Assembly: GCF_001750685.1 (NCBI RefSeq)
Contig: NZ_CP017269.1
Coordinates: forward strand, 5,001,416 to 5,065,415
DNA length: 64,000 bases
Direction: 5' to 3'
Source: Geosporobacter ferrireducens
GTDB taxonomy: Bacteria > Bacillota > Clostridia > Peptostreptococcales > Thermotaleaceae
Part shown: in pieces, positions 1 through 9,026 of the stretch
How the letters are laid out: the number at the start of each line of letters is the position of its first letter
Numbering within the stretch: the first letter of the stretch is position 1
Translations under genes and position numbers: made by a program
The notes under the pieces: model-generated
The model's input: the letters and a program-made list of their open reading frames with translations, nothing else
Told to the model about the DNA's origin: nothing
Database searches by the model: none

Positions 1-2
1 TT

Positions 3-812
3 AAAGATGGCAGAACCTACCTTCCTATTAGAAAAGTAATGGAGAGTTATGGCGGAGAGGTAAAATGGGATTCAAGTGCCCAAACAGTTTTTATAACAAC
101 TGCAAAAAATAGCAGTATACTTAGATTTAACCTGCCGCCTGAATTAGGCATGCCTAAATTATCAAAAGAAGAAATTAATGAACTTGTTGGAGCAGATCCA
201 CAAATAATTCAAGAAAAAATTTCAACAGTATATGATTTCATTCAATATATGGAATCTGCAGGCTATAGAAGCGTGAGCGGTGATACACATATAGAAGGAA
301 AAGTTTATAACTGGAGTTTTAATAGACCAGCTTTAAGTACAATAAAAGTAAATGAAGGTAACTGTGGTGCTACTTCCAACTTAGCGAATTATATATTAAA
401 AGATGATTATGATGAGGTAGGCTTTGTATTCTTTTCAGCAGATAGCGGGCAAGGAGGCCATATAATCAATTATATAAAACAGGATGAAAAGTATTATATT
501 ATAGATTTTGTAAAATATCCAATGAGTGATTATAAAGGCTTTATTGATATTGTAACGGTAGATGATCTGAAAGATTTCCCAGAAGAATGTATAATAAGAT
601 ATGGTGATAGAGGAAGGCTTTATCAAATAAAGATTATTATAAGTTACCAAGCTGATAATCAAATCCCCATTGGTTACAATCGAAGGGAAGCAGTTGGAAG
701 ATTTTTTCCTATTGATATGAAAGACAGTATTACAGTTTTATATGAGACACCGTCAGAGGGAAAGATAGTTGATTTTATTAAAGGGCCGGAAAAGCAACCT
801 AAATGGGATTAG
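3..812 (+). CDS. Stalk-domain / transglutaminase-like secreted protein (5' partial)
   Basis: The reading frame is open from base 3, upstream of the first ATG at 39, so the gene begins before the window. The first residues (DGRTYLPIRKVMESYGG, then VKWD) match the copper amine oxidase N-terminal-like stalk domain common in secreted clostridial proteins. The middle part contains NCGATSNLANYIL, a later GGHIINYI and then YYIIDFV, an arrangement of Cys, His and Asp like a transglutaminase/cysteine-protease core. Cell-surface location and a peptidase or cross-linking role are inferred from these families. A hairpin terminator follows. Confidence 0.65.
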   Translation, partial: KDGRTYLPIRKVMESYGGEVKWDSSAQTVFITTAKNSSILRFNLPPELGMPKLSKEEINELVGADPQIIQEKISTVYDFIQYMESAGYRSVSGDTHIEGKVYNWSFNRPALSTIKVNEGNCGATSNLANYILKDDYDEVGFVFFSADSGQGGHIINYIKQDEKYYIIDFVKYPMSDYKGFIDIVTVDDLKDFPEECIIRYGDRGRLYQIKIIISYQADNQIPIGYNRREAVGRFFPIDMKDSITVLYETPSEGKIVDFIKGPEKQPKWD

Positions 813-871
813 AATACATATCTTATAAGTTGCTATAGAACTTTCAAAGAAAAAATATCATACGCCACCAG

Positions 872-899
872 GAGCCGGGAAAACCCGGCTCTTTATTTG
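872..899 (+). terminator. Intrinsic terminator
   Basis: A perfect 8-bp GC-rich stem (GAGCCGGG, AAAA loop, CCCGGCTC) is followed by TTTATTT, 60 bases after the transglutaminase-like gene. Confidence 0.8.
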
Positions 900-1054
900 T
901 AATTTATTTTATAGATATGTGGCTGAGACACCTTGACTTATTTAGAACGATACGTGAAAAATGGAGGAATTTGACGAAATATGTCGAATGATATTTAGCA
1001 CAGCTAAATACTGCAGACGCTGCTAATAATCGTATAGACAGGAGGAATTTATTA

Positions 1055-3040
1055 ATGAGTTTTAAAATTAGAGATTGGAAAATAAGAACAAAGATTTTTG
1101 CCGGATTTATGACACTGGTACTCTTATTTTTATTCGTAGTAGGACAATCTTACCTTGCTATCGCAGACATTAATGACAATATGGTGCCTCTACTATTGGC
1201 CAATGAAGAAGTTAATAAAGCGATGCTGAAAATGAGAAAAGATGAGAAGGACTTTCTGATAAGAGAAACTTCAAATCTAAATTATTTCAAAGAAGGGAAA
1301 AGTCCATATCTTGATAGTTTTGAAAAAAACTATGAAATAATCAATAAAAATGTAATGCTTATCAAAGCGAATAAGGATGTTGCAAACAATGCAGGATTGG
1401 TTGAGAAATTGGATCAAATTCTTAATGATGCAAAGGTTTATCATGACAGTTTTCTAAAGGTTGTAGACAAGACAAAAGAAAGAGGTTTTCAGGATTATGG
1501 ACTTGAAGGGGAACTAAGAAGTGCCGTTCATGGTATAGAAAAGAGCATTTCACAACCGGGACATCTTATTCTAATGCTTCAGGCTCGAAGAGCAGAAAAA
1601 GACTATTTTCTAAGGCGGGATCCAAACTATATTGTAAGATTAGATGAAATTGCAGCAGACCTTAAACTCTCTCTGCAATCTTCGGGACATACCCAAGAAG
1701 TCAAGCTTTTAGAGGAATATCGTGAAAAATTCAATAAGGTTGCAGCTATTGAAAAAGAAATCGGATTGACAGATGATGAAGGTTTAAAAGGTGAATATCG
1801 AAAAGCGATACATAGGCTAGAGCCATTGCTCAATGATACTTACAACGATATTTCAGGAATGACGAATAAGAAGGTTGAAAATATACGTAAAATCACGGTA
1901 ACTTTATCTCTTGTCATATTGATTGTCGCAGTGATATTTAGTTTTTTCATAGCGAGGTTTATTACTAAACCTATTTATGCAGCAAATCATATGCTCCATG
2001 ATATTGCTGAAGGAGAAGGAGATCTAACTAAGCAGTTATCTGTTGAAACCAAGGATGAATTGGGCACTCTGGCAATGTGGTTTAACCTATTTACAAATAA
2101 AATAAAAGAAATCGTAGCCCTTGTACAAAGCAATGCCAATACGATTGCAGAATCTTCTGAGGAACTGGCTGCTGCTACGGAACAAGCCAATCAGGGAATC
2201 GATAGTATAGCAAAAGAGATTACAACCATAACAGATGGATTACAAAACAATGCAAGTATCGTTGAAGAAGCAACTGCAAGTATACAGGAAATGGCTAGTG
2301 GTGCGCTGATTGTATCGCAGGAGGCTGAGGATGCTGTAAAAAATAGTCAAGTAGTACTAACTGCTGCAAAGCATGGTGCCGAGAAGTTGGCGGAAGTGGT
2401 AAAAGCGATTGATGGTGTTCAGCATTCTTCAAACAATATGTCTACAGTGATTGGAGAGTTAAAAGAATCTTCTAATAGAATAAGTGAAATTGCTTCTCTA
2501 ATAACAGGAATATCAGAGCAAACAAATTTATTAGCCTTAAATGCAGCCATTGAAGCGGCCAGAGCTGGAGAAAGCGGTAAAGGATTTGCTGTAGTGGCGG
2601 ATGAAGTAAGAAAACTTGCAGAAGAAAGCAAACATTCAGCCGATGACATTACCACGCTGATTAAAGGAATTGAAAATAAGATTAAAAGTGCCTATAGTTT
2701 TACGAACGAAGAGCAGTCAATGGTTACTACAAGTGTGAAAAAAGTAAATGAAACAGACTTGGAGTTTAAGCGTATACTTCGTTTAATTGAACAGACAACG
2801 GAAAAAATCTCAATTATTTCACAAACAGCCAAACAGCAATCTGAGATTGCAAGTGACATGGCAAGGGCTATGGATGAAATCTCAAGCTCAACTCAACAGA
2901 GTGCAGCAGCTTCACAACAAATTACTTCAAGTATTCAAGAACAAGTCGGCACATTTGAAGAGATTGGTGCAAGTATCGAGGAAATGAGTAATATTTCAAA
3001 GATTCTCAGGGAACAAACAAACCGGTTTAAAACTAAATAA
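1055..3040 (+). CDS. Methyl-accepting chemotaxis protein with HBM-type sensor
   Basis: A full-length receptor of 661 residues. TM1 is near residues 14-36 and TM2 near 280-301, enclosing a helical sensor of about 240 residues. The sensor carries twin motifs RKDEKDFLIRE (61-71) and RRAEKDYFLRRD (178-189), which is the signature of the helical bimodular (HBM) ligand-binding domain. HAMP follows at about 298-352, and the signalling domain has the conserved tip EQTNLLALNAAIEAARAGES. It senses a small ligand outside the cell and signals through CheW/CheA. AGGAGG lies 8 bases before the ATG. The ligand is not predictable from sequence. Confidence 0.93.
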   Translation: MSFKIRDWKIRTKIFAGFMTLVLLFLFVVGQSYLAIADINDNMVPLLLANEEVNKAMLKMRKDEKDFLIRETSNLNYFKEGKSPYLDSFEKNYEIINKNVMLIKANKDVANNAGLVEKLDQILNDAKVYHDSFLKVVDKTKERGFQDYGLEGELRSAVHGIEKSISQPGHLILMLQARRAEKDYFLRRDPNYIVRLDEIAADLKLSLQSSGHTQEVKLLEEYREKFNKVAAIEKEIGLTDDEGLKGEYRKAIHRLEPLLNDTYNDISGMTNKKVENIRKITVTLSLVILIVAVIFSFFIARFITKPIYAANHMLHDIAEGEGDLTKQLSVETKDELGTLAMWFNLFTNKIKEIVALVQSNANTIAESSEELAAATEQANQGIDSIAKEITTITDGLQNNASIVEEATASIQEMASGALIVSQEAEDAVKNSQVVLTAAKHGAEKLAEVVKAIDGVQHSSNNMSTVIGELKESSNRISEIASLITGISEQTNLLALNAAIEAARAGESGKGFAVVADEVRKLAEESKHSADDITTLIKGIENKIKSAYSFTNEEQSMVTTSVKKVNETDLEFKRILRLIEQTTEKISIISQTAKQQSEIASDMARAMDEISSSTQQSAAASQQITSSIQEQVGTFEEIGASIEEMSNISKILREQTNRFKTK

Positions 3041-3256
3041 TGCAGGCTTGACCTTTTCTTGATAAAATGGACATTTCAGCGTTGCCATTTTCTAATTTAT
3101 AACATATTTCAATTCCCATGTAATTTGCAATGATTATATGGAAAACTGTTTATTAAGAATTTTGAAGGCAGAGGATAGAAACGGGGTATAAGGAAAAGTA
3201 TCAAATGCCTGATCCAATAAACGGGGGATGAGCTAACAGAAGAGGAGTGACTAAAG
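3041..3256. other. Intergenic, weak hairpin only
   Basis: The only structure I see is a weak inverted repeat AAAATGG/CCATTTT at 3064-3091 with trailing T-rich sequence, possibly the terminator of the chemoreceptor gene. No riboswitch consensus was recognised. Confidence 0.4.
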
Positions 3257-3343
3257 ATGAAGTGCCCAGAGTGCGGAACACCTATGGTTCCACAAGGATG
3301 ATGCTATATTTGTCCACGGTGTGGAGAAGAAGTAAAGAAATAA
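3257..3343 (+). pseudogene. Small zinc-ribbon ORF interrupted by in-frame TGA
   Basis: ATG at 3257 follows GAGGAG at a good distance. The frame reads MKCPECGTPMVPQG, then TGA (3299-3301), then CYICPRCGEEVKK and TAA. Two CxxC pairs (CPEC, CPRC) make a miniature zinc ribbon whose second half is only reached through the TGA. A GGA to TGA change is the simplest cause, so this is called a pseudogene. Read-through or selenocysteine insertion is possible but no supporting element was identified. Confidence 0.5.
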
Positions 3344-3620
3344 TGCAGAAAGGGAAAAAGCTTATTATTAGAAATCAAATCTAGAAAATGCGGACGTAAA
3401 AATTACATAGAGATAGCGAACCAAATATTTGCAATATCAAAGATAAGACCCTCAGAAAATTTACAATCAGGTTATTTGTCGTTCAGTTGAACAAGTTGTC
3501 GTAATGGGATGGAAAATTTTACATATTCAACAACATGATGTTACAAAAAAATTTTTTCTTGTCCTTTATAATTTTTCTAAGCAAGTCTATCTTGCAAAAA
3601 AAATATGAGGAGGAGAAAAA
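3344..3620. other. Intergenic region, no feature recognised
   Basis: AT-rich sequence without an ORF or convincing promoter. A small GCAAG/CTTGC hairpin lies at about 3582-3596, just before the ribosome binding site of the peptidase gene. Confidence 0.4.
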
Positions 3621-4988
3621 ATGTTGAGAAACAAAAAGTTTAAATGCCTTGCACTTGTTTTAATCTTTATTCTGATTTCATCATCTCTTGTTTTTGCAGA
3701 ACCGGTACAGAAGGATCTCTTTAATGAAGTATCAAAAGATGCAATTTTCGATCATATTAAAGCCCTGGTAAGAGCAGATGAAGACAATCCCAATGGTGTT
3801 GATAATGCTAGAGTTACAGGGTTCCCTGGAGAGCACATGGCTGCAGATTATATTGAAGAGCAGTTCAAAAGCTATGGCTTAGAAGTTGAAAGGCAGGAGT
3901 TTCCAATTCTAGCCTTCTTAAGTCATGGAACTGAGGTAAGCGTCAGTGGTACAGTGTATGAGTCTAAATCATTTACATTTACACCTCCTACAGCGGAAGA
4001 AGGTGTATCCGCTGAGCTTGTTTATGCTAATCTGGGATCACAAGAAGACTTCGAAAAAATTGATGTAAGAGGGAAGATTGCGCTGATAAAACGGGGCACT
4101 TATACGTTTTATGATAAAACCCAAAATGCAGCAGCAGCAGGAGCTGTCGGAGCGATTATATTTAATAACAGCACAGGGATAATTAGTGGGACATTGGGGA
4201 GCCCTACTGATATTCCAGTTGTAGCCTTAACCCAAGAAGATGGTGAGGAGCTTGTAAAGCTGCTGAATAACTCTGAAGTTCTGGAAGCAACAATAAAAGC
4301 TATGACAGAGTTAGAAGACAGCTTTTCTCAAAATATTATTGCAACCTTGAAAGCCAATAGAGGAAATAAAGATGCTCAAACAATTGTAATCGGTGCGCAC
4401 TATGATGGCGTTGATGTTCCTGCCGCAAATGATAATGCATCTGGAACAGCCACCATGCTAGAAATTGCAAGAGTATTATCCAAACAAAAACTTGCCTACG
4501 ATATTAAATTTATAGCCTTTGGTGCAGAAGAAGTAGGATTGGTTGGATCTTGGGAATATGTAGAATCATTAAGTGAAAAGGAACTTGGAAATATTGTTGC
4601 CATGCTGAATATGGATATGGTCGGAGTCGGAAATACAATGGGTGTCATGACCGTAAGTGAGAATGCAAAATCCTTTATAGCAGATTTAGCTGAAGTTTAT
4701 ATTAAAAAGTTTGGACACCGCTATAACCGGGGCACATCCAGTGCTAGTGACCATGCGCCATTTGAATCATATGGTGTACCGGTAGTATTCTTAAATTATG
4801 GTCCAGACCCATATTATCATACAGACCAGGATTCGTTAGATAAGATTGAGAAAGATAAACTATATAACATGGGCAGCCTTGTAACAGCAATGATATATGA
4901 TATGGCCAAAACGCCTATGCCAAAGGCGGAAAGAGGACGTAAGGCTAAAGTCAATAAATATCATAACCCGGAAACTCCAATGGAATAA
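3621..4988 (+). CDS. Secreted M28 family aminopeptidase with PA domain
   Basis: 455 residues starting with a signal peptide (positive N-terminus, hydrophobic core 9-25, cleavage likely after VFA at 26). A protease-associated (PA) domain spans about 110-225. The M28 zinc metallopeptidase domain covers about 235-430, with likely metal and catalytic residues H260, D271, E303/E304, D332 and H400 in AHYDG, ANDNASG, FGAEEVG, NMDMVG and YYHTDQD. It resembles the YwaD/aminopeptidase S group, exported peptidases releasing N-terminal amino acids from peptides. AGGAGG precedes the ATG and a hairpin terminator follows. Confidence 0.92.
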   Translation: MLRNKKFKCLALVLIFILISSSLVFAEPVQKDLFNEVSKDAIFDHIKALVRADEDNPNGVDNARVTGFPGEHMAADYIEEQFKSYGLEVERQEFPILAFLSHGTEVSVSGTVYESKSFTFTPPTAEEGVSAELVYANLGSQEDFEKIDVRGKIALIKRGTYTFYDKTQNAAAAGAVGAIIFNNSTGIISGTLGSPTDIPVVALTQEDGEELVKLLNNSEVLEATIKAMTELEDSFSQNIIATLKANRGNKDAQTIVIGAHYDGVDVPAANDNASGTATMLEIARVLSKQKLAYDIKFIAFGAEEVGLVGSWEYVESLSEKELGNIVAMLNMDMVGVGNTMGVMTVSENAKSFIADLAEVYIKKFGHRYNRGTSSASDHAPFESYGVPVVFLNYGPDPYYHTDQDSLDKIEKDKLYNMGSLVTAMIYDMAKTPMPKAERGRKAKVNKYHNPETPME

Positions 4989-4997
4989 ATATGGGTT

Positions 4998-5035
4998 TAT
5001 AGAAGCATCCACAAATGGATGATTTCTATATTTTG
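4998..5035 (+). terminator. Hairpin terminator after the peptidase gene
   Basis: CATCCA-CAAA-TGGATG, extended outward by TAGAA/TTCTA with a small bulge, followed by TATTTT. Confidence 0.55.
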
Positions 5036-5435
5036 GAGAGGAATGAGATAAGCAGAGACTTAAGCAATCCAGATGAAAGAATATATACTCGGGTGAAGCA
5101 GGAAATACGTACCCATGAAAATAAGTTTACATTGAATTAGAAATTTTTACATAAAAATTTCTCGGAAAATGATAAATAGCAGGTAACAAGCAGGGAGCAT
5201 ATCTCACAAATATCTATCTACTGCTATGTAAAGGTGAGGCATTCAGCAATGAGTGCCTCAAACTTTGTCTTTTTCAAGAAACTAAAACTTTTTGACGTAA
5301 AGCTGTTTGTTTGCTGATTAACATAGAGAATAGGATAAATTTACTATTTTTTATGGTTTAAAATATTCTACGAAGGTATTTGTAGATATATGAAGAATGA
5401 TAGTATTAAGAGAATGAACAAGGAGGGATGATTAT
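5036..5435. other. Intergenic region with one hairpin
   Basis: No coding sequence is supported. A 7-bp inverted repeat TGAGGCA/TGCCTCA (5235-5260) is followed by a loosely T-rich run and may be a weak terminator. No sigma-D or riboswitch consensus was convincing. Confidence 0.4.
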
Positions 5436-5633
5436 ATGGATATAAGCAGCTATGCCGCACAAGGTTTATACAGTGTCCAGCGTGCTGTGAGCATGGCAAT
5501 GCTCCAGAAGACAATGCATATGGACAGTACTACGGTAGGCACCCTTATGCAGGATATGGTAAATGTAAACAAAAGCATTATGGAGAATTCTGTAACACCA
5601 CATATTGGTGGAAATGTTGATATCTCACTTTAG
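5436..5633 (+). CDS. YjfB-family putative motility protein
   Basis: A 65-residue protein with strong AGGAGG upstream. Its central part (AVSMAMLQKTMHMD) resembles the short amphipathic helix of the YjfB family (putative motility proteins, often co-regulated with flagellar genes). No membrane segment or signal peptide is visible. The family call is from pattern memory and moderately secure; its biochemical function is unknown. A strong terminator follows immediately, so it is probably a single-gene transcript. Confidence 0.6.
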   Translation: MDISSYAAQGLYSVQRAVSMAMLQKTMHMDSTTVGTLMQDMVNVNKSIMENSVTPHIGGNVDISL

Positions 5634-5639
5634 GAGATA

Positions 5640-5666
5640 GGCACTCTGCACAGAGTGTCTTTTTTA
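5640..5666 (+). terminator. Intrinsic terminator
   Basis: GGCACTCT-GCAC-AGAGTGTC (8 bp with one G-U pair) followed by seven T residues, directly after the YjfB-like gene. Confidence 0.85.
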
Positions 5667-5902
5667 TGCAGCTGATAAGCAAGCCGATGTTTATAGGTGG
5701 TTGGGGGAGAATGAAATATATCAAGTTAGATAATTTATATCAAAAATTAAGACGAGCCCTCGCAAATCGCGAGAACTCTATATAAAAAGAGGGGGGCCTC
5801 ATAAACATATTTTAAAACAAGATTATGAATAAAATATGAACAAATCATGAAAAATTTAAGTATTTCTCATGATTTTAGTTAAAAAAGGCAGTTTTAAAAT
5901 AG

Positions 5903-6136
5903 GGAACATTACTCTTACCAAATCGTATCAATGTCTATGATACTGAAAATCAGAGTTTGGTATTTTATATCCAGAAACCGTTAAGTTTTCTACGGTCAAA
6001 AGTATTTGTTTACAATAACGATGGAAACTCTATTGGATACTTTAAGGGAAACATATTAACCATTGGCGGCGGTTTTTTTGTTTATGATTCCAATGAGCGG
6101 GAAATAGCAGAAATTACTGGTGATTGGAAAGGATGA
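5903..6136 (+). pseudogene. Remnant of a LURP-one / YxjI-like protein
   Basis: An open frame without start codon (a TAG stands at 5900-5902) encodes a tubby-like beta repeat: INVYDTENQSLVFYIQKPL, SKVFVYNNDGNSIGYFKG, then FFVYDSNEREIAEITGDWKG. This resembles LURP-one-related/scramblase-like domain proteins of about 160 residues, so both ends are missing. The frame ends in TGA at 6134 exactly where chemoreceptor sequence begins in another frame, which marks a deletion or rearrangement junction. Confidence 0.55.
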
Positions 6137-6662
6137 AATTAGTATGTTGGCTGACTCATTTAATAAAATGATAGCTAACCTAAGAAACATTATTGGTCAA
6201 ATTTCTCAGGTGGCTGATCAAGTTGCAGCAACATCACAACAACTTTCTGCGTCCTCACAAGAATCAGCTGTAGCTTCAGAAGAAGTAGCTACAACAATTG
6301 CGGATGTGGCTAGAGCCGGCGACGCCGGAAAAGGATTTGCAGTCGTTGCCGATGAGGTAAGAAAACTGGCGGAGCAATCATCTGAATCATCTAAGCAGAT
6401 TGCAATGCTGATTTCAGATATACAGGGACAGGTAAAACATGCGGTAAATGCTATGGATCAAAATAATAATGAGGTTGAAGTGGGTGTGCAAATCGTCAAT
6501 AGAGCAAGTGATAGTTTTGTAGAGATATTGAATGAAATTGATATTGTAGCCAAAAAAGTTGAAAAGGTTACGGTGGTTTGTTTATTCTTTTTTAAAAAGT
6601 TCATAGTAGAAAATTGTTTCATAATAAGAAATACTATTTATGATTTTGGAAGGACATGGTAA
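6120..6662 (+). pseudogene. Internally deleted methyl-accepting chemotaxis protein fragment
   Basis: The frame enters at the end of a HAMP domain (GKDEISMLADSFNKM), continues through SSQESAVASEEVATTIADVA and jumps directly to RAGDAGKGFAVVADEVRKL. Roughly 120 residues normally lying between these motifs are missing, including LLALNAAIEA. The junction falls on ARAG, consistent with deletion between short GCTAGAG repeats. The C-terminus degenerates after KKVEKVT into unrelated hydrophobic residues. There is no sensor, membrane segment or normal start, so it is a non-functional remnant. Confidence 0.75.
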
Positions 6663-6710
6663 TATAATGTTGTGTCTATTGAATAAAAAAAGGAAAAGAA
6701 GGGATTATTT

Positions 6711-7247
6711 ATGGGGAGATTATCTTTAGTTGAGCTTTCAACAAAATATTCCAGTGGATTAAAGAAAATGATATTAGATTATGAAAAATATGGTGAAAGA
6801 GAGTATTTTGTTATGTATAAAGAGGCTCTGGATGATTTCGATAAATATGTAGAAAAGCTTCAGCGTAGAGAGAAAGGTATAGGATTACCAAAAGAATGGG
6901 GAGCATATACGGCTTTATGGTTAGCAGATGAAGATAATAGAATTTTGGGTGGCATTAGAGTTCGAAAAGAATTAGGTTCAGATTTCTTAAGGAAAATAGG
7001 TGGACATATTGGTTATGATATATCTCCTTCATATCGAGGAAAGGGATATGGTAAACTCATATTGAAATTAGGCTTAGAAAAGGCTGCACAAATGAATATT
7101 TCACATGTATTGATTACCTGCCAATCTGATAATTTTGCTTCAATGAAGATTATCGAAACAAACGGAGGAATTTTCGAATCAGAGATAATAGATAAAGCAA
7201 GCAATAGAAGTATTAGAAGATATTGGTTTAACCTAGATAGCAGATGA
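6711..7247 (+). CDS. GNAT family N-acetyltransferase
   Basis: 178 residues with the GNAT fold. Motif A is visible as IGYDISPSYRGKGYGKLILK (about 100-119), with the acetyl-CoA pyrophosphate loop RGKGYG, followed by the beta-bulge region VLITCQSDNFASMKIIETNG. It should transfer an acetyl group from acetyl-CoA to an amine; the substrate is not predictable. Its N-terminal half (YEKYGEREYFVMYKEALDDF) resembles GNAT proteins often annotated as generic acetyltransferases. It stands alone and ends with TGA. Confidence 0.88.
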   Translation: MGRLSLVELSTKYSSGLKKMILDYEKYGEREYFVMYKEALDDFDKYVEKLQRREKGIGLPKEWGAYTALWLADEDNRILGGIRVRKELGSDFLRKIGGHIGYDISPSYRGKGYGKLILKLGLEKAAQMNISHVLITCQSDNFASMKIIETNGGIFESEIIDKASNRSIRRYWFNLDSR

Positions 7248-7725
7248 TATTCATGCCAGAAAGGACTAAGGAGGGCAGTTTTTTACATTACGCACGGTCA
7301 CCGGAATATCTAATTGGTTGAAATTGCCCATCCGTTGGGAATCTTAAATAAAGAATAGCTGAGAGATTCTCTGGCAATAGAAGGTAGATGAAAAAATTAT
7401 TAAGTCGAAGAATATAATACAAAAAATACTCGGAATCAACTAAGTATAAAAAGAGCAATTACCGTATTGTTCTTTATAGAGAAGATATAGCGATAGTTTA
7501 TGCATACATTCTAAACACAAGGTCAAGTCATTTTCACCATCATTTGAAATCCAAGAATAAAATGGGTAGGAGTACTCAAAGAATAAAGAAAGAGATTACC
7601 GATACTATTACTAAGTACCTTAATTAGCTTTTGTGTGACTATTGAAGACGTAGATAAAGGCAGAAAAATATCACAAATTTTTGTTCTCACCAACATATGG
7701 CGTTGAATTTTTTATGTATGCAAAA
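7248..7725. other. Intergenic region, no gene recognised
   Basis: AT-rich sequence with only short open frames on both strands and no credible ribosome binding site plus ORF. It may contain decayed coding sequence, but I recognise no family. Confidence 0.35.
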
Positions 7726-7891
7726 AAACAAGGTTCTGCCTTGTTTGAGATCATCGAAAAAAGGACCAGATTCTCGAAATTTTTCAAGAATAGGTCCTTT
7801 TTTCGATGATCTCAGCGTCGTAGACGCTCTTTTTATATTTGCAGAAATAGGTGTGCTGGATGATTATTATGAGCATCTAGCACACCTATTT
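7726..7891. other. Four abutting hairpins, candidate structured RNA or palindromic element
   Basis: H1: AAACAAGG/CCTTGTTT (7726-7746). H2: a perfect 21-bp inverted repeat, 7747-7767 with 7793-7813, extended inside by ATTCT/AGAAT. H3: AGCGTC-GTA-GACGCT (7814-7828) followed by CTTTTTAT, like an intrinsic terminator. H4: an 18-bp inverted repeat with one G-U pair, 7845-7862 with 7874-7891. H1, H2 and H3 touch without spacer. A 91-codon open frame across this block is a by-product of the palindromes and is not annotated. Function is unknown. Confidence 0.6.
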
Positions 7892-8452
7892 ACAGCTATA
7901 CAGAAGTTACGGGTATCCAGAAATGAATATAATTTTGGGACTAAATACCTATTTGTCGAACGATTTATGTAGGAATTTTTTATTATATGTCGAAAAAAAT
8001 AATGGAAAGGGGTTGAGTATATGGATAAAAGAGACTTGGAAATAATCAAAAAGATATTAAGGATCCTTGAAACCAGGTGTTGCAGAAGAAACAGAATATG
8101 AATTCGGCGATAGAAGTTATTATGCAGGATAACTATGTTTTTGAATGGTTTGATAATGATAACAAAAGAGAAGCCGTATTATAAGAAAAAACATGAATGA
8201 CATCCCTATAGGATGTTATTTTAGTTTAGAGAGTTTAACTATGAAAATATGGAGATTAATGAGAGAATTCTTTAAGCCGAGGCAATCGTAGGTCAAACGA
8301 TAGAAATATTAGAAAATATGAATTTAGCTGAACCGCTGAATAATTATATTTTTGTATGCTTACCTATTGCTTGTATAACATATTTTAAAAATTTTGAATA
8401 TTTAAATAAATATACGGTACATATATAATATAAAAACAAAGGGGGCGATGGT
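7892..8452. other. Intergenic region with a decayed small ORF and a hairpin
   Basis: Apart from the remnant at 8021-8184 there is a small hairpin ACATCC-CTATA-GGATGT (8200-8216) followed by TATTTTAG, possibly a weak terminator. The region before the thioesterase gene is AT-rich and no promoter was clear. Confidence 0.35.
8021..8184 (+). pseudogene. Frameshifted small ORF of unknown family
   Basis: GGAAAGGGG precedes an ATG at 8021 that opens MDKRDLEIIKKILRIL and stops at 8101. Two other frames carry on in protein-like composition: KPGVAEETEYEFGDRSYYAG (to 8132) and MQDNYVFEWFDNDNKREAVL (8122-8184). This looks like one small acidic protein gene broken by two frameshifts. I do not recognise the family. 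Confidence 0.35.
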
Positions 8453-8878
8453 ATGATAGAAATTCCTATGATTGATGTGGGTACATCGGTAACGATTCAA
8501 AAAAAGATTGTAGAGGAAGATACAGCCCTAAATTACGGAAGCGGAAAGTTAGAAACCCTATTGGCAACACCTTCCCTGGTAGCATTGATGATCGAAGCCG
8601 CTGTCAATGCGGTAGATCATAGGCTGCCGGAAGGAATGATTACGGTAGGCAGGAAAATGGAAATTGTGCATGAAAAGCCCACCGGTATTGGTGCTACTGT
8701 GAGTGTAAAAGTAGAAGTGAAAGACTTTGACGGTGCCAAAATTGTATTTGATATGATCGCCTATGATGAGATCGGTATGATAGGAAGGGGAACCCATGAA
8801 AGAATCATTGTAAACAAGAATGCCTTGTTGGAACGTACAATGTCACGGGCAGAAAAATTAAAGAATATGGATTTTTAA
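8453..8878 (+). CDS. FlK-like hotdog-fold thioesterase
   Basis: 141 residues forming a single hotdog domain. The pattern LLATPSLVALMIEAA followed by ITVGRKMEIVHEKPTGIGATV parallels fluoroacetyl-CoA thioesterase FlK. T39, E48 and H73 fall where the FlK catalytic Thr-Glu-His triad lies. It probably hydrolyses a short acyl-CoA in the cytoplasm; specificity for a fluorinated substrate is not implied. GGGGGCG stands before the ATG and a strong terminator overlaps the stop codon, so it is probably monocistronic. Confidence 0.82.
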   Translation: MIEIPMIDVGTSVTIQKKIVEEDTALNYGSGKLETLLATPSLVALMIEAAVNAVDHRLPEGMITVGRKMEIVHEKPTGIGATVSVKVEVKDFDGAKIVFDMIAYDEIGMIGRGTHERIIVNKNALLERTMSRAEKLKNMDF

Positions 8879-8910
8879 AAAAGTGACTTCTTTGAGAAGT
8901 CACTTTTTTA
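8877..8910 (+). terminator. Bidirectional-looking intrinsic terminator
   Basis: AAAAAAGTGACTTC, a five-base loop, then GAAGTCACTTTTTT: a perfect 14-bp stem with A-tract and T-tract, directly after the thioesterase stop. Confidence 0.9.
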
Positions 8911-9026
8911 GAGGATATACAATTCTTTCTCATTGAAATATTTATCAAATCGATTGAAAGAATAAGTTGATTATGGTAATCTATAATTCAAGTGAGATGA
9001 ATGGAAAATTAGATTGGAGATGAACC

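Noticed and set aside
1627..1833. Minus-strand and out-of-frame open frames inside the chemoreceptor, phage tail and other long genes
   Set aside because: They lie wholly within strongly supported genes, lack binding sites and have shadow-like composition.
4989..5435. Cyclic di-GMP riboswitch upstream of the YjfB-like gene
   Set aside because: The conserved GEMM core sequences could not be found in either gap around 3.0-5.4 kb.
7254..7365. Short frame MPERTKEGSFLHYARSPE with an in-frame TGA
   Set aside because: It lacks a ribosome binding site and no family was recognised; together with 3257 it was considered as evidence of TGA recoding, but TGA is a normal stop elsewhere in the window.
7726..7891. 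Retron msr/msd or integron attC interpretation of the hairpins
   Set aside because: No reverse transcriptase or integron integrase is nearby and the core sites of attC are not visible.
7697..7972. A 91-codon open frame across the hairpin cluster
   Set aside because: It is produced by the palindromic sequence, has no ribosome binding site and shows no protein-like pattern.
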